A stretch of 64,000 bases of DNA from Arenicola marina (Eukaryota; Annelida; Polychaeta; Arenicolidae): NCBI GenBank assembly GCA_964019135.1, contig OZ025263.1, forward strand, positions 18,267,123 to 18,331,122, written 5' to 3'. The notes below the pieces were generated by a model. That model made no database searches. It saw only the letters and a list, made by a program, of their open reading frames with translations, and was not told the origin of the DNA. Shown here in pieces: positions 33,600 to 43,665 of this stretch; the stretch's first letter is position 1, and each line of letters starts with the position of its first letter. The position numbers and the translations under genes are program-made.

Positions 33600-33670
33600 A
33601 TCACCCGATCAAGTGGCGACTCAGACCTTATGACTAGACAGTGCACGCTGGCCACTCGGCCAGCGCGGGC
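33600..33670 (-). mobile_element. tRNA-like SINE fragment
   Basis: On the minus strand CTGGCCGAGTGGCCAGCG matches an A box of the Leu/Ser tRNA type, and GGTCTGAGTCGCC lies where a B box should be. The matches are degenerate, so this is a SINE remnant or tRNA pseudogene rather than a functional tRNA. Confidence 0.5.
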
Positions 33671-34165
33671 ACTGGCGCCGGCACTGGAGGTAATGACACC
33701 AGCATAATCTGGAAGGCCATCTTTGTCCCCAATAATGCAGCGCCCGGAATTGCATTCCATGCCGTGGCCTCGTCAGCTACACTCTGTGTAAACAGACACG
33801 GGTTAGCGGCAGGAGGGGGACACAAAAAAACTCAGGGGTCGTTAATTAGTATCACCCTCGGAATCTAAATGACCCTTCATCCGATGATGGGAAAAGCCTG
33901 ATAAGGGACCCTGCTGGCTTGTATGCTGCGATAGAAGTGGGCGACCTGCTCCCCGGAGTCTACTTAAATGGAGCCGGATTTTTTTTGGTAGCGTCAGGCA
34001 TGGTCGCATGGTAAGCGTGCGGGTTGCTGTTTGAGGGTGGTGCTAGGGTGAGTTTAGGAGTCACCCGAGGCAGTGGGTGCCAATGTTATAACGGACAATG
34101 AGGCAAATGGTGATAGTTTTTATCCACAAGGAGTGCGGTCACATTCTCCAAAGACTGGCTCATCT
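33671..34165. other. Unassigned sequence
   Basis: No domain was recognised. At 34000-34080 the plus strand reads ATGGTCGCATGGTAAGCG, which resembles an A box, and GGAGTCACCC follows at a tRNA-like distance. A further SINE remnant is possible but weak. Confidence 0.35.
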
Positions 34166-34590
34166 ATCGATCTGTTATCTCTCATCCACAGATCTCTCAT
34201 CCACAGATCACTTATCCACAAATCTCTCATCTTTAGATTTCTCATCTTTAGATTTCGCATCCACAGCTCTCTTATCCACAGATCTCTTATCAACCAATCT
34301 CTCATCTTTAGATTTCTCATCTTTAGATTTCTCATCCACAGATCTCTTATCCACAAATCTCTCATCTTTAGATTGCTCATCTTTAGCTTTCTCATCCACA
34401 GATCTCTTATCCACAAATCTCTCATCTTTAGATTTATCATCTTTAGATTTCTCATCCACAGATCTCTTATCCACAAATCTCTCATCTTTAGATTTATCAT
34501 CTTTAGATTTATCATCCACAGATCTTCCATCCATAGCTCTCTCATCTATAGACTTCCCGTCTATAGATCTCTCATATGTAGATATCTAGG
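34166..34590 (+). repeat. 15-bp minisatellite
   Basis: Units of 15 bp such as TCTCATCCACAGATC, TCTTATCCACAAATC and TCTCATCTTTAGATT, arranged in a recurring order of four to five unit types. The period of 5 codons keeps at least two plus and two minus frames open; the derived peptides are only short repeated words. Confidence 0.95.
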
Positions 34591-34854
34591 GGTCTGGAGG
34601 GGGGGGGGGGTCCAGTGTCCGCGTCGATTTTTCAAAATTCTCAGTGTCGACTGTCGATGTTGCCCGACATGCCGTGTCGTTTTTGGCTTTTTTGTTCAGT
34701 GTTTTTTTTCTACAATGCCAATATCCGTGTTGATGTCGCTTTTTCGGATCCTCGGTGTCGGAATTTTGGCGTCCATGTCGAATGTCGAGTTTAAAAAAAT
34801 GCTTGTGCCGCATGTCGCCATTTACCCCTTCCAGACCCTTATACCTCATCCATA
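34591..34854. other. Short unassigned stretch between arrays
   Basis: T-rich with scattered GTGTCG and TGTCGA words, possibly an old decayed repeat. No coding potential seen. Confidence 0.4.
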
Positions 34855-35160
34855 GAGCTGTCATCTTTGTATATCATATCAATGGATCTATCATCTTATA
34901 TATCCTGTCAATGGATGTATCATCTTATATATCCTGTCAATGGATCTATCTTTATATATCCTATCAATGGATCTGTCATCTTTGTATATCATATCAATGG
35001 ATCTATCATCTTGATATATCCCATCAATGGATTAATCATCTTTATATATCCTTTCAATGAATCTATCATCTTTAGATGTCCTGTCAATGGATCTATCCTC
35101 TTTATATGTCCTGTCAATGGATCTATCATCCTTATATACCCCATCTACAGATCTCTCATC
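34855..35160 (+). repeat. 29-30-bp minisatellite, about 10 units
   Basis: Units carry ATCTATCATCTT, TATATATCCT and GTCAATGG. TATCATCTT links them to the 15-bp family on either side. Confidence 0.9.
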
Positions 35161-35239
35161 TACATAAATACCATCTATGGATGTGCCATCTGCAGATTAT
35201 TTATCTGCAGAAGTCTTCTATAAATCTCTCATCAACACA

Positions 35240-36012
35240 TATCCTATCTGTAGATATGTCCATCTGCAGATTTGTCATCCATACATGTCTCATCTGTATA
35301 TTTGTCATCCATACATGTCTCATCTGTAGATTTGTCATCCATACATGTCTCATCTGTAGATTTGTCATCCATACATGTCTCATCTGTATATTTGTCATCC
35401 ATACATGTCTCATCTGTAGATTTGTCATCCATACATGTTTCATCTGTATATTTGTCATCCATACATGTTTCATCTGTATATTTGTCATCCATATATGTCT
35501 CATCTGTAGATTTGTCATCTATACATGTTTCATCTGTAGATTTGTCATCCATACATGTCTCATCTGTAGATTTGTCATCCATACATGTTTCATCTGTATA
35601 TTTGTCATCCATACATGTTTAATCTGTATATTTGTCATCAATATATGTTTCATCTGTATATTTGTCATCCATATATGTCTCATCTGTAGATTTGTCATCC
35701 ATACATGTTTCATCTGTAGATTTGTCATCCATACATGTCTCATCTGTAAATTTGTCGTCCATACATGTCTCATCTGTAGATTTGTCATCCATGCATGTCT
35801 CATCTGTAGATGTGTCATCCATACATGTCTTACCTGTAGATTTGTCATCCATACATGTCTCATCTGTAGATTTGTCATCTGTAAACCTCTCATCTGTAGA
35901 TTTGTCATCTGTAAACCTCTCATCTGTAGATTTGTCATCTGTAAACCTCTCATCTGTAGATTTGTCATCTGTAAACCTCTCATCTGTAGATTTGTCATCT
36001 GTAAACCTCTCA
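35240..36012 (+). repeat. 30-bp minisatellite, about 26 units, two subfamilies
   Basis: Units are dimers of 15-mers: TTTGTCATCCATACA plus TGTCTCATCTGTAGA over most of the array, and TTTGTCATCTGTAAA plus CCTCTCATCTGTAGA in the last five units (about 35870-36012). The 10-codon period keeps frames open on both strands. Confidence 0.97.
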
Positions 36013-36189
36013 TCTAGATTAGAATCAAATATCACCTACACGTTGCTTTCTCGTCTATATATTTCTTATCTTCAGAGCTCTGGGGCTTATCTACGCGTCT
36101 CTTATCTGTAGATCATCGCTTCTACAGGAACCAGATCACTACGTTTTACCTACGACAGAGGTAGACGCCGCTCTCTACGGTCACTACTC

Positions 36190-37195
36190 CCTCGGCCTCA
36201 CCCACCAACCCCACCTCCAGCCCTAGCCCCAGCCTCACCCCCCCCCCCAGCCCCACCTCCAACCCCACCTCCAGCCCTAGCCCCAGCCTCACCCCCCCCC
36301 CAGCCCCACCTCCAGGCCCACCTCCAGCACTAGCCCCAGCCTCACCCCCCCAGCCCCACCTCCAGCACTAGCCCCAGCCTCACCCCCCCCCAGCCCCACC
36401 TCCAGCCCCACCTCCAGCACTAGCCCCAGCCTCACCCCCCTCAGCCTCACCCACCAACCCCACCTCCAGCCCTAGCCCCAGCCTCACCCCCCCCCAGCCC
36501 CACCTCCAACCCCACCTCCAGCCCTAGCCCCAGCCCCACCTCCAACCCCACCTCCAGCCCTAGCCCCAGCCCCACCTCCAACCCCACCTCCAGCCCTAGC
36601 CCCAGCCCCACCTCCAACCCCACCTCCAGCCCTAGCCCCAGCCTCATCCCCCCCCCAGCCCCACCTCCAGGCCCACCTCCAGCACTAGCCCCAGCCTCAC
36701 CCCCCCCCAGCCCCACCTCCAGCCCCACCTCCAGCACTAGCCCCAGCCTCACCCCCCTCAGCCTCACCCACCAACCCCACCTCCAGCCCTAGCCCCAGCC
36801 TCACCCCCCCCCCCCAGCCCCACCTCCAACCCCACCTCCAGCCCTAGCCCCAGCCCCACCTCCAACCCCACCTCCAGCCCTAGCCCCAGCCCCACCTCCA
36901 ACCCCACCTCCAGCCCTAGCCCCAGCCTTACCCCCCCCCAGCCCCACCTCCAGCCCCACCTCCAGCCCTAGCCCCAGCCTTACCCCCCCCCAGCCCCACC
37001 TCCAGCCCCACCTCCAGCACTAGCCCCAGCCTCACCCCCCTCAGCCTCACCCACCAACCCCACCTCCAGCCCTAGCCCCAGCCTCACCCCCCTCAGCCTC
37101 ACCCACCAACCCCACCTCCAGCCCTAGCCCCAGCCTCACCCTCCCAGCCCCACCTCCAGCCACACCCCCCAGCCCCAACCCAGCCCTACCCCCCG
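36190..37195 (+). repeat. C-rich 12-bp minisatellite with 36/48-bp higher-order units
   Basis: Built from 12-mers such as AGCCCCACCTCC, AACCCCACCTCC and AGCCCTAGCCCC, joined by AGCCTCAC and C-runs of 5-11. The minus strand is rich in G-runs and a candidate for quadruplex formation. Minus-strand Gly/Leu/Val frames are products of the repeat. Confidence 0.95.
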
Positions 37196-37764
37196 GTCAG
37201 TAATGTGTCTGGGTCTTATGTACGATCACCCCGGCTCTGGTCTGTCCCATGATGACGTCATCAGTGTCAATGACGTCATCGCCAGGTCACTGTGCCCGGT
37301 ATGTACCCCCCTTCTTACTGTTACCGTTAGTTACACGTCCGGTGGATATCTTGGTGGGCCGCCAAGGGTTCCGACGTCTGTCTTCCCGATATCAGATTGT
37401 AAATAACCAGCCCGAAATAGTCCCAGTCACTGTGTCTGTACTGGGGGACGAGGCGGTGAAAAATTGTGCGGATAGGTGGGTGAGCGGCACAGGAGCGGGG
37501 GTGGGAGGGTGTTGAGAGAACGCTATTGTTCCTTAGGGGCCGGGTTTTTTTCGCTTGCCCGAGACGTGGGACGGACGGAAACCATCCCGGGTGGAATGGG
37601 AAAAGATCTTGTGCTGGAACCAACCTTCGCGATGAGCGAACATGATTGAAGAGCAATAGGGAATTAGACAAAAACTCAGAACTCAGCACTCAAGAAAAGT
37701 GAACGTCTCAGCCAATGACGATTACAGTTAGGATATTAGGTTTTAGGCAATGATGGCATCACAT
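37196..37764. other. Unique sequence between arrays, no gene seen
   Basis: Holds the CRE pair at 37250-37279. Small open frames on both strands (37203-37515, 37327-37689) have no recognisable domain. ACTCAGAACTCAG at about 37675 resembles the tract that follows the retrotransposon tail near 33297. Confidence 0.45.
37250..37279. promoter_or_regulatory. Pair of CRE palindromes
   Basis: TGATGACGTCATCA (37250-37263) is a perfect 14-bp palindrome around the CREB/ATF site TGACGTCA; a second site, ATGACGTCAT, lies at 37270-37279. The centres are about 18 bp apart. Function is inferred only. Confidence 0.5.
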
Positions 37765-38866
37765 TACCCCCTCGTCCTCACATTACCAATGTGGCGGGTG
37801 GGGTGTCAGTGGCCAGCCCCCCTCGTCCCTACATTACCTATGTGGCGGATCGGGTGCCTGTGACCAGCCCCCCTCGTCCCCACATTACCATTGTGGCGGA
37901 TGGGGTGTCAGTGGCCAGCCCCCCTCGTCCTTACATTACCCATGTGGCGGATGGGGTGTCAGTGGCCACCCCCCTCGTCCTCACATTACCAATGTGGCGG
38001 ATGGGGTGTCAGTGGCCAGCCCCCCTCGTCCTCACATTACCAATGTGGCGGATAGTGTGTCAGTGGCCAGTCCCCTCGTCCCCACATTACCAATGGGGCA
38101 GATGGGGGGGTCAGTGTATGGCCACCCCCCTCGTCCCCACATTACCAATGGGGCAGATGGTGTCAGTGACCAGCCCCCCTCGTCCCCACATTACCAATGT
38201 GGCGGATGGGGTGTCAGTGGCCAGTCCCCTCGTCCCCACATTACCAATGGGGCAGATGGGGTGCCAGTGGCCACCCCCCTCGTCCCCACATTACCAATGG
38301 GGCAGATGGTGTCAGTGGCCAGCCCCCCTCGTCCTCACATTACCAATGTGGCGGATAGTGTGTCAGTGGCCAGTCCCCTCGTCCCCACATTACCAATGTG
38401 GCGGATGGGGGGGTCAGTGTATGGCCACCCCCCTCGTCCTCACATTACCAATGTGGCGGATGGGGGGGTCAGTGTATGGCCACCCCCCTCGTCCTCACAT
38501 TACCAATGTGGCGGATGGGGGGGTCAGTGTATGGCCACCCCCCTCGTCCTCACATTACCAATGTGGCGGATGGGATGTCAGTGGTCAGCCCCCCTCGTCC
38601 TCACATTACCAATGTGGCGGATGGGGTGTCAGTGGTCAGCCCCCCTCGTCCTCACATTACCAATGTGGCGGATGGGGTGTCAGTGGTCAGCCCCCCTCGT
38701 CCTCACATTACCAATGTGGCGGATAGTGTGTCAGTGGCCACCCCCCTCGGCCCCACATTACCAATGGGGCAGATGGGGGGGTCAGTGTATGGCCACCCCC
38801 CTCGTCCCCACATTACCAATGTGGCGGATGGTGTCAGTGACCGAGCCTCGTCCCCACAAGTCCTAA
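37765..38866 (+). repeat. 51-bp minisatellite, about 21 units
   Basis: Units contain GTGGCGGATGGGGTGTCAGT, GGCCAGCCCCCCTCGTCC and CACATTACCAAT. A subtype with GGGGGTCAGTGTATGGCC spreads in runs, for example three in a row at 38400-38560. The 17-codon period gives long open frames that are not genes. Confidence 0.97.
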
Positions 38867-40534
38867 AAAAGTGATCAAGCATCAAGTGCTCATAGCGTAA
38901 TCGCTGGCGTATTCATTTATTAACACGATGTTTTTTGTTCACACGAGGCTCCCGCCGCAACGGTCGTCTGCCAAAACTCTCGCTCCTTGCCAAGGTGACA
39001 GACGCGCGAGTCCTGGAGTACAACTTTCTCTAAAACCTTAACTTGGTTGCGAGCCGAAATGCGAGAGCCAACAGTTAAGAAAAATTCGCAGTTTTTCAAG
39101 CTATGCTGAATACCCATAAGAGAAGCGTAAAGAAGACAATCAATCTAGATTGCCAAATACCGAAAAGAACGAAAAGAGAGATGTACTTCCGAGGATGGGT
39201 TCATTCCCATGATGCATCAGTGTAATGTCGTATCTGCGGAGATCAAATCTGTATTATAGTGGCTAATAGTATCACTTCAGTGACACGACGATTAGCACTT
39301 TCTATTTCTTCACAATTCTTTATCCGGAATTCGTCTTTTATATTCGAGGCTGATATCGAAACGATATTTTGAAGCTTGTGTAGCAAGCCGCATGAACTTC
39401 AGTTATGAAGCCAATGACGCGGTTTATGACTAAACGAGCTGACACTGTCACATACATGTAAACGAATCAGTCGAATTAAGAGCTGAATGAAATAACCGAC
39501 CATTCAATAAAGCCCACGATATTACATGCTATCTCCCTTGAACATATGTATAATTCAGTTGAACACGTGTTGCCACCATCCATTGCCTGTCATTCATAAG
39601 GTAGTTAACTGACCATTTGCTCTCAGTACAAACACATCTACGTATTTCGCATAGCGCAGAGAATGGGACTATACATGTTACACTACTGTGGTGGAGTATA
39701 TGTGATGGATATGTCCAACCAATAACATGTTTTTATCCGCCATATACTTCCCTCCTCCCGGATACAAGTTAAAGTCCAATAACACCTCTATATGCTTACA
39801 CAGGTGAACCCTTTGTCAAGTTGTCAGGGTGTTTTATGTAGTGAGTTAAGCATTATGGGGGCACTGTTGATTTCTTTGCCGGGTACCCCTATTCCTAGCG
39901 GTTGAAATGTACACAATGCGTTACTAGGGCAGTTACTTTATGTCAGTGACGTTTTTCGACCGACCCATATGTATTTTCCGTCCCCTGGGTGATGCATGCA
40001 TGGTATAGTTGCATCGCCATTGAAGCGATTTAGCACACATTGAAATTACGACGTGACGTTAGAAAAGTCATACGAGATCATATGAGGATCCCACGAGAGT
40101 AATATGATACCATGGTAGGATCCCATACGGCATTCTGTAGATAGACCGGGTATCACGCTTTTTATAGAAGTATTAAAAAAAAATTGAACAAATTCTGATG
40201 CTATCTGTTTCTTCCGAAGACGCAAAAAGTCGCTTTTTTCTGACGTAACTGGCAAGCTATTTGAATAAAATTTTATTTTTGAGCCAATAAGCCGTTGCAG
40301 ACTAGATCTGTATTATTGTTACCATGACTTGTGACAACAAAGATTATTGTTATCATTGTTCAGTATAATAGTGGCACATTATGTACATAACCGCAGCGAG
40401 TTCATATGTGACGTAAACGAGTGTCCCACCATGCATTGCATGTCTGTGTGAACTATAGGCTACATATTAACGGAGAATAAATATGAAGAGAGAAAAAAAA
40501 AAGAGCCAAAGAAAAGCAAGATTTGATGACTGAC
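38867..40534 (-). other. Unique AT-rich sequence, presumed first intron of the Kv gene
   Basis: Moderately AT-rich, no tandem arrays and no recognisable exon on either strand. It lies directly downstream of the channel exon on the minus strand, whose donor is at 40535/40534. I looked for sequence encoding a pore signature (GYGD) on the minus strand and did not see it, though a by-eye search could miss short exons. Confidence 0.5.
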
Positions 40535-41641
40535 CTTGGCGGGTCTAGAGGACATAGGTTCCTCCATGAAGACATAAATCTTCTTCTTCCACTTATCACG
40601 CTTCGTCATGTTCACCTCATGGTTGTCGTTGGCGTAAGCGGCTAGCGTTTTGGACTCGAAGGCCTTGTCGATGCGCTCGAATATTTTCTTCTCCTTCTCG
40701 AACTCGCGGTACCTGTTCCAGCAACATGAGGAGATGTCGCCCTCGTCAATCTGCCAGTAGATCAGTTCCTTCCGGATCGAGGGGCCGCAGAATCCGTGCG
40801 GGAAGTGCAGCTGGTAGGTTCGGTAGAAGTCCAGGATGCTGTTGAAGAGCGTGGGATTGCGGTCGTAGAACCACTCGGAGGTCGCTATGTTGTAATTGAC
40901 ATCGTTCGTCTGGAGATTGGAGAGTCGCGTATCCGGAATCCGCTCCAGCGTCTGGCGCGTCGTCAAGAAGGTGCTGCCGCCCACGTTCAGCCGGATCAGA
41001 TCCAGATCGGCGAAGGACGTGATCGGCATCTTGAAGAGAGACGAGGTTTCCTTCCGGTGCTGGTCGCCGCTGGCGTCCACGTCTCCGTCCGGATCATCAT
41101 CGTCGTCGTCGTCATCGTCGTTGCCATCGGCAACGCGACTGAAATCCGGAAGTCGGGTTTGGTTTCCGGATCCGAAGTAATCCCGGTTGGAGGACACTTC
41201 GTTGGCGCCCCTCGGAGCCGGACGCGCGTTCATCCGGGTTACTTCATCCTCACTCTCGTCATTATCATCCTCATCCTCATCATCATCATCATCACCTTCA
41301 TCTCCCTCATCGGCGAATTTGGGTGAATCCAGTTGGTGGTTCGCACCGAGTTCGTGCCGCCCGGCGCGCGGACTGTTGATCGGGGGCAGCCGGACGAACT
41401 TGGGGGTGGAGCGAGCGGCGTCCAGCGGCCGGAGAACCGTGGGGTCCCCCCCGCCGGCCGGACGCGGCACGGCGTACCGCGGCGGCGACAGGCGGCGGCT
41501 TAGCGGCCGGTGGTGGTGGTGGTAGTGGTGGTGATGGTGCTGCGGGGGCGGCGGCGCCGAGGCCGGCGTCGCCTGGTGACTGGAGGGGTGCTGGGAGCTG
41601 ACGGACCCCAGGAGCTGGTCCATGCTGTCCGCCATCTCCAT
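40535..41641 (-). CDS. Voltage-gated K+ channel (Kv), first coding exon with T1 domain
   Basis: Encodes 369 residues from an ATG with a strong context (ACC before, G after) to a phase-0 donor, AAG then GTCAGT. Residues about 214-312 form the T1/BTB tetramerisation domain: LIRLNVGGSTF, then DTRLSNL, WFYDRNPTLF and ILDFYRTYQLHF. The Zn-binding motif HX5CX20CC is complete (H279, C285, C306, C307); this is the mark of Kv2, Kv3 and Kv4 type channels and is absent from Shaker/Kv1. The exon ends MEEPMSSRPAK, the usual junction just before S1. The N-terminus is unusual: a His-rich run (residues 35-44), an acidic stretch (111-133) and a run of about ten Asp (174-183). A Shaw/Kv3-like relative is my best guess. 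Membrane segments and pore are not in this exon and were not found, so the gene is partial here. Confidence 0.9.
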
Positions 41642-42244
41642 GGTGATGTCACATGGGCACTGAGCAGCGGATGCTGGATCACGACGTATACTGCGATGAC
41701 GTCATAGGACTTCGACGACGTATACTCTTATTACGTCATAGGACTTCGACTTCGACTTCGACGGATCGATCAACACAAAAAATATTTAGTTAAACATTAG
41801 TCATAATAGTTGATACCTGACGCTCAGCAGAATATCACTGTTAATCAACCGCTGGTGTTACCTGTTCCTATGTATGTAACTATGTATTATTCCTGACAAG
41901 GGGAGCCAAAACCTGAAATCGTCACCACTTTGATGTACCGAATAATACTTTTAAAAACAAACACACGACAAGGCAGAAAATACACACGGAGCAATCCCTC
42001 CTTCTCTTCTTCTCTCTATCGAATCCTCTTTCCCTCTCTTTAAAGCCTCCACTCAGCCACAATGGCGGCTATCAATGGTGCTCGTGCGGCGCTAATGGCC
42101 AGGCGACCGACACCCATTGATGTGCGGCTTGCCCGTTTGTCGTCCTCTATGCTTTCTCTCTTGTCCGTAGCAACAATCAGCGGGTTAATCTGGACGATGT
42201 GTGTGTGTGTGGGTGTGCGTGAAGGAACGCTCTTCCAGCATCTG
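41642..42244 (-). promoter_or_regulatory. Upstream region of the Kv gene, candidate promoter and 5' UTR
   Basis: A CRE, TGACGTCA, lies at 41697-41704, about 55 bp upstream of the start codon, and a related TTACGTCATAGG lies near 41731-41742. The two sit in an imperfect duplication sharing CGACGTATACT and CATAGGACTTCGAC. A YY1-like ACAATGGCGGCTAT lies near 42059-42072. The small open frames at 42040-42258 have no recognisable domain. Transcription start is not defined by sequence alone. Confidence 0.4.
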
Positions 42245-42815
42245 TACGGGTAGGCCACAGTATCTGTAGGGCAGGCCAGTTCACAGCATCTGTAGGGCAG
42301 GCCAGTTCACAGCATCTGTAGGGCAGGCCAGTTCACAGCATCTGTAGGGTAGGCCAGTTCACAGCATCTGTAGGCTAGGCCAGTTCACAGCATCTGTAGG
42401 GCAGACCAGTTCACAGCATCTGTATGGTAGGCCAGTTCACAGCATCTGTAGGGCAGGCCAGTTCACAGCATCTTTAGGGTAGGCCAGTTCACAGCATCTG
42501 TAGGGTAGGCCAGTTCACAGCATCTGTAGGTTAGGCCAGTTCACATTATCTGTAGGGTAGGCCAGTGCACAGCATCTGTAGGGCAGGCCAGTTCACAACA
42601 TGTGTAGAGTAGGCCAGTTCACAGCATGTGTAGGGTAGGCCAATTCATCACGCCGCCAGTTCACAACATGTGTAGGGTAGGCCAGTTCACAACATGTCTA
42701 GGATAGGCCAGTTCACAGCATGTGTAGGGTAGGCCAGTTTTACCACGCCGCCAGTTCACAGCATCTGTATAGTAGGCCGGTTCACAGCGTCTGTAGGGCA
42801 GGCCAGCTTTACAAC
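42245..42815 (+). repeat. 26-bp minisatellite, about 22 units
   Basis: Unit CAGCATCTGTAGGGCAGGCC plus AGTTCA, with frequent GGTAGG for GGCAGG. An irregular ATCACGCCGCC-type insertion appears near 42650 and 42742, and the right-hand units are more diverged (ACAACATGTGTAG). Confidence 0.95.
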
Positions 42816-42989
42816 GCCGCACTGTAGAGAAGCACTGGTCTCGTTGGGGTACAGTCTGCACCCAGCCTCCAATTCACCCCGCTGTAGGACACCTGTAACA
42901 GAACGAGGGATGCATTAGTATTCCACCAGCACAAAATGATTCATGTAAAACCGCAATGTTCCTATTTAAACGCTATACTTTATGGAAGC

Positions 42990-43205
42990 GGGGCCGGCCG
43001 CCCTGGTGCAGTGGCTGGCGCACTAGAACCCAGATCAATACTTCGTGGGTGCGAAACCGGGCCCGGGCACCTAATCTGGGGCAGGTTTCACCCATTTATC
43101 CTTCATCGTCCCCCGGAGGTTCCTGACCTCAGTTTGGGCCTTGTGTGGACCAACGCGGCCTAAAGCATACTTCATGGCCGGAAAGCTAAGTACGTAGATG
43201 ACGAT
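42990..43205 (+). mobile_element. tRNA-derived SINE
   Basis: GGCCGCCCTGGTGCAGTGGC includes an A box (TGGTGCAGTGGC, 43004-43015); a B-box-like GGTGCGAAACC lies at 43048-43058. The tRNA-unrelated body follows, then a tail containing GCGGCCTAAAGCATACTT near 43155-43172. The distance between boxes fits a tRNA-derived head. End points are approximate. Confidence 0.75.
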
Positions 43206-43569
43206 TGCATAATAACCGGGTAAAAACTGTTCAATATGGTACTCCCATTTCATATAATTGTCAGATTAAATAATATTAAATAACGGCGATAATATTTATA
43301 TTGCCGACACCATGTATTCTGCTTGCCGCGCTTGCCGCAAAGTTTCAACATGCAATATTCATGGAAGTACTTCTCACCATGAAACTCCATGAAAATTCGA
43401 ACAAATTCTAAATAAAGAAGTTACGTTCCGACTACGGTGTATGCATCCCAGCAAGCGTGTTATATATTCCATGAATAATTATTGATTATCTCCACCAAAG
43501 AAATTAAGAAAATTAACATAATCTTTTTCTGGAAATATTCGAGACACAAATCTAACAAGTCAACGTCAA
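43206..43569. other. AT-rich unique sequence, no feature seen
   Basis: No repeat array, no recognisable protein and no strong motif. Confidence 0.5.
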
Positions 43570-43665
43570 AGTGTCTTTACGCCGCTAGGGTCACAGACAC
43601 TGTCCAGCGTTACCCCTGGTATCCAGTCAGGGTGAGGACATGAACCTGCGCGCTGGACCCACAAC
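43570..43665 (-). mobile_element. Possible SINE, opposite orientation
   Basis: On the minus strand GGTTCATGTCC resembles a B box, and about 65 bp further on AGCGGCGTAAAGACACTT resembles the tail word GCGGCCTAAAGCATACTT of the SINE at 42990. The A box region is not clear, so this may be a 5'-truncated or diverged copy. Confidence 0.45.

Noticed and set aside
34073..36111. Long open frames on both strands
   Set aside because: Products of 15- and 30-bp repeats, whose periods are multiples of three and contain no stop.
37791..38874. Frames of up to 311 codons
   Set aside because: Translation of the 51-bp minisatellite (17 codons); no domain.
40460..40534. Continuation of the Kv open frame by 24 codons to a stop
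   Set aside because: It follows a GT donor exactly at the usual pre-S1 junction and the residues do not resemble S1, so it is intron read-through.
40796..41707. Plus-strand frames opposite the Kv exon
   Set aside because: Antisense shadows of the coding exon, rich in Ser or Val from the GAT/GAC tracts.
42040..42258. Short frames on both strands with a YY1-like ATG
   Set aside because: About 60-70 codons, no domain, running into the minisatellite; kept only as possible regulatory DNA.
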